NCBI GenBank assembly: GCA_009789175.1
Contig: CP046866.1
Location: 3,162,001-3,226,000 of the forward strand
Length of the DNA: 64,000 nucleotides
DNA from: Salinibaculum litoreum
GTDB taxonomy: Archaea; Halobacteriota; Halobacteria; Halobacteriales; Haloarculaceae
Reading direction: 5' to 3'
Every line of letters begins with the position of its first letter. Within the stretch, counting starts at the first letter, position 1. The translations under genes and the position numbers were made by a program. Of this stretch, positions 63,619 to 64,000 are shown piece after piece. The notes under the pieces were generated by a model. It did not search any database and was not told where the DNA came from. It worked only from the letters and a program-made list of their open reading frames with translations.

Positions 63619-63727
63619 ATACTGTCGGCTGCAAATCTCTCAACTTGCACCTACGCATTGCCGGTGTCTGGCGGCTTGCAGGACGGCTTCTTCGTCACGT
63701 TCTTTAGCTACTTACAGCCGACAGTAT
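63619..63727. repeat. 109-bp element with perfect 13-bp terminal inverted repeats
   Basis: ATACTGTCGGCTG at 63619-63631 is inverted exactly at 63715-63727 (CAGCCGACAGTAT), and the similarity continues weakly inward. The interior is non-coding. The left end lies 41 nt upstream of the M28 start and includes an in-frame ATG. The right end overlaps the TGA of the phosphodiesterase gene. The length and end pattern closely match the element at 25529-25638. Confidence 0.65.
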
Positions 63728-64000
63728 CAGTCGATGTCGTGGAAGGTCACGTCGTCGGTCTCGGTGTCCCACAGCACCGCGGCGGGCGGTTCGCCACCCG
63801 CTGGCTCGGTCGGGATGCCGCCCGGGTTGATGTGGATGGTCCCGTCGTAGTCCTCGTGGACCTGCTCGTGTGTGTGCCCGCGGAGGACGACATCGTAGTT
63901 CCCCGACTCCAGCAAGGCGCCGACGATGGCTTCGCTGGTCCCGTGATAGATAGCGACCTCGTGGTCGTCGAGGACGAGTTCGCCCACCTCCCCGAGATAC
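63727..64000 (-). CDS. YfcE-type metallophosphoesterase, C-terminal part (runs off the window)
   Basis: This is the C-terminal 90 residues of a calcineurin-like phosphodiesterase. The visible frame (YLGEVGELVLDDHEVAIYHG, VVLRGHTHEQVHEDYDG, INPGGIPTEP) shows the GHTH metal-binding motif and the NPG motif of the small MJ0936/YfcE family. The frame continues beyond base 64000 and has no start in the window. The TGA stop at 63727-63729 overlaps the right inverted repeat of the adjacent element. Activity on cyclic or aromatic phosphodiesters is known for the family. Confidence 0.85.
   Translation of the reverse strand, partial: YLGEVGELVLDDHEVAIYHGTSEAIVGALLESGNYDVVLRGHTHEQVHEDYDGTIHINPGGIPTEPAGGEPPAAVLWDTETDDVTFHDID

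Overview
The window is chromosomal DNA from a haloarchaeon (class Halobacteria). The proteins are strongly acidic, coding GC is high, many promoters are a TATA-like box 23-35 nt before the start codon with no leader, the RNA polymerase B subunit is split into B'' and B', and several small zinc-finger and membrane families typical of Halobacteria are present. Genus and family cannot be fixed from what I can read. Most genes lie on the minus strand. There is no rRNA, CRISPR array or complete insertion sequence.

Layout. 1-7.8 kb: repair and ion genes (uvrC fragment, NAD-dependent ligA, a crcB pair, mgtE, an MFS exporter). 8.1-15.5 kb: a MoxR ATPase convergent with a four-gene operon (transglutaminase, small membrane protein, DUF58, polytopic membrane protein), which looks like an envelope or surface-protein maturation system. 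15.7-28.1 kb: mixed genes, including a secreted Ca-repeat zincin, a Tat-exported double ferritin-like protein, the glucose-6-phosphate dehydrogenase azf, an mptD-like aldolase, arfB-like creatininase, and an ABC exporter. 28.2-29.4 kb: three tRNA genes (Val, Phe, Ala), each followed by a displaced copy of its own 3' end. 29.5-37.6 kb: rps10-tuf, a YihY membrane protein, homoserine dehydrogenase with an ACT regulator, and EF-2. 37.9-42.1 kb: zinc finger, DUF5781, the bioY-bioM-bioN biotin importer, and a site-2 protease with CBS domains. 42.2-54.2 kb: rps7, rps12, nusA, rpoA2, rpoA1, rpoB1, rpoB2 and rpoH, interrupted between rps12 and nusA by a chemoreceptor gene on the opposite strand. 54.5-64 kb: tRNA-Asp, a LolA-like lipoprotein, a class V aminotransferase, two pcm-type methyltransferases with a zinc-finger gene, a metallo-aminopeptidase, an M28 peptidase and the end of a phosphodiesterase gene.

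How it works together. The core is the archaeal transcription and translation supercluster (rpoH-B''-B'-A'-A''-nusA / rps12-rps7 / fusA / tuf-rps10). In this genome it is split into four blocks by unrelated genes. The accessory signals I consider most worth checking are the tRNA 3'-end duplications, which resemble relics of integrase attachment, and two 109-110 bp elements with perfect terminal inverted repeats. Each of these elements sits on a minus-strand stop codon, and a possible half copy lies at 7.6 kb.
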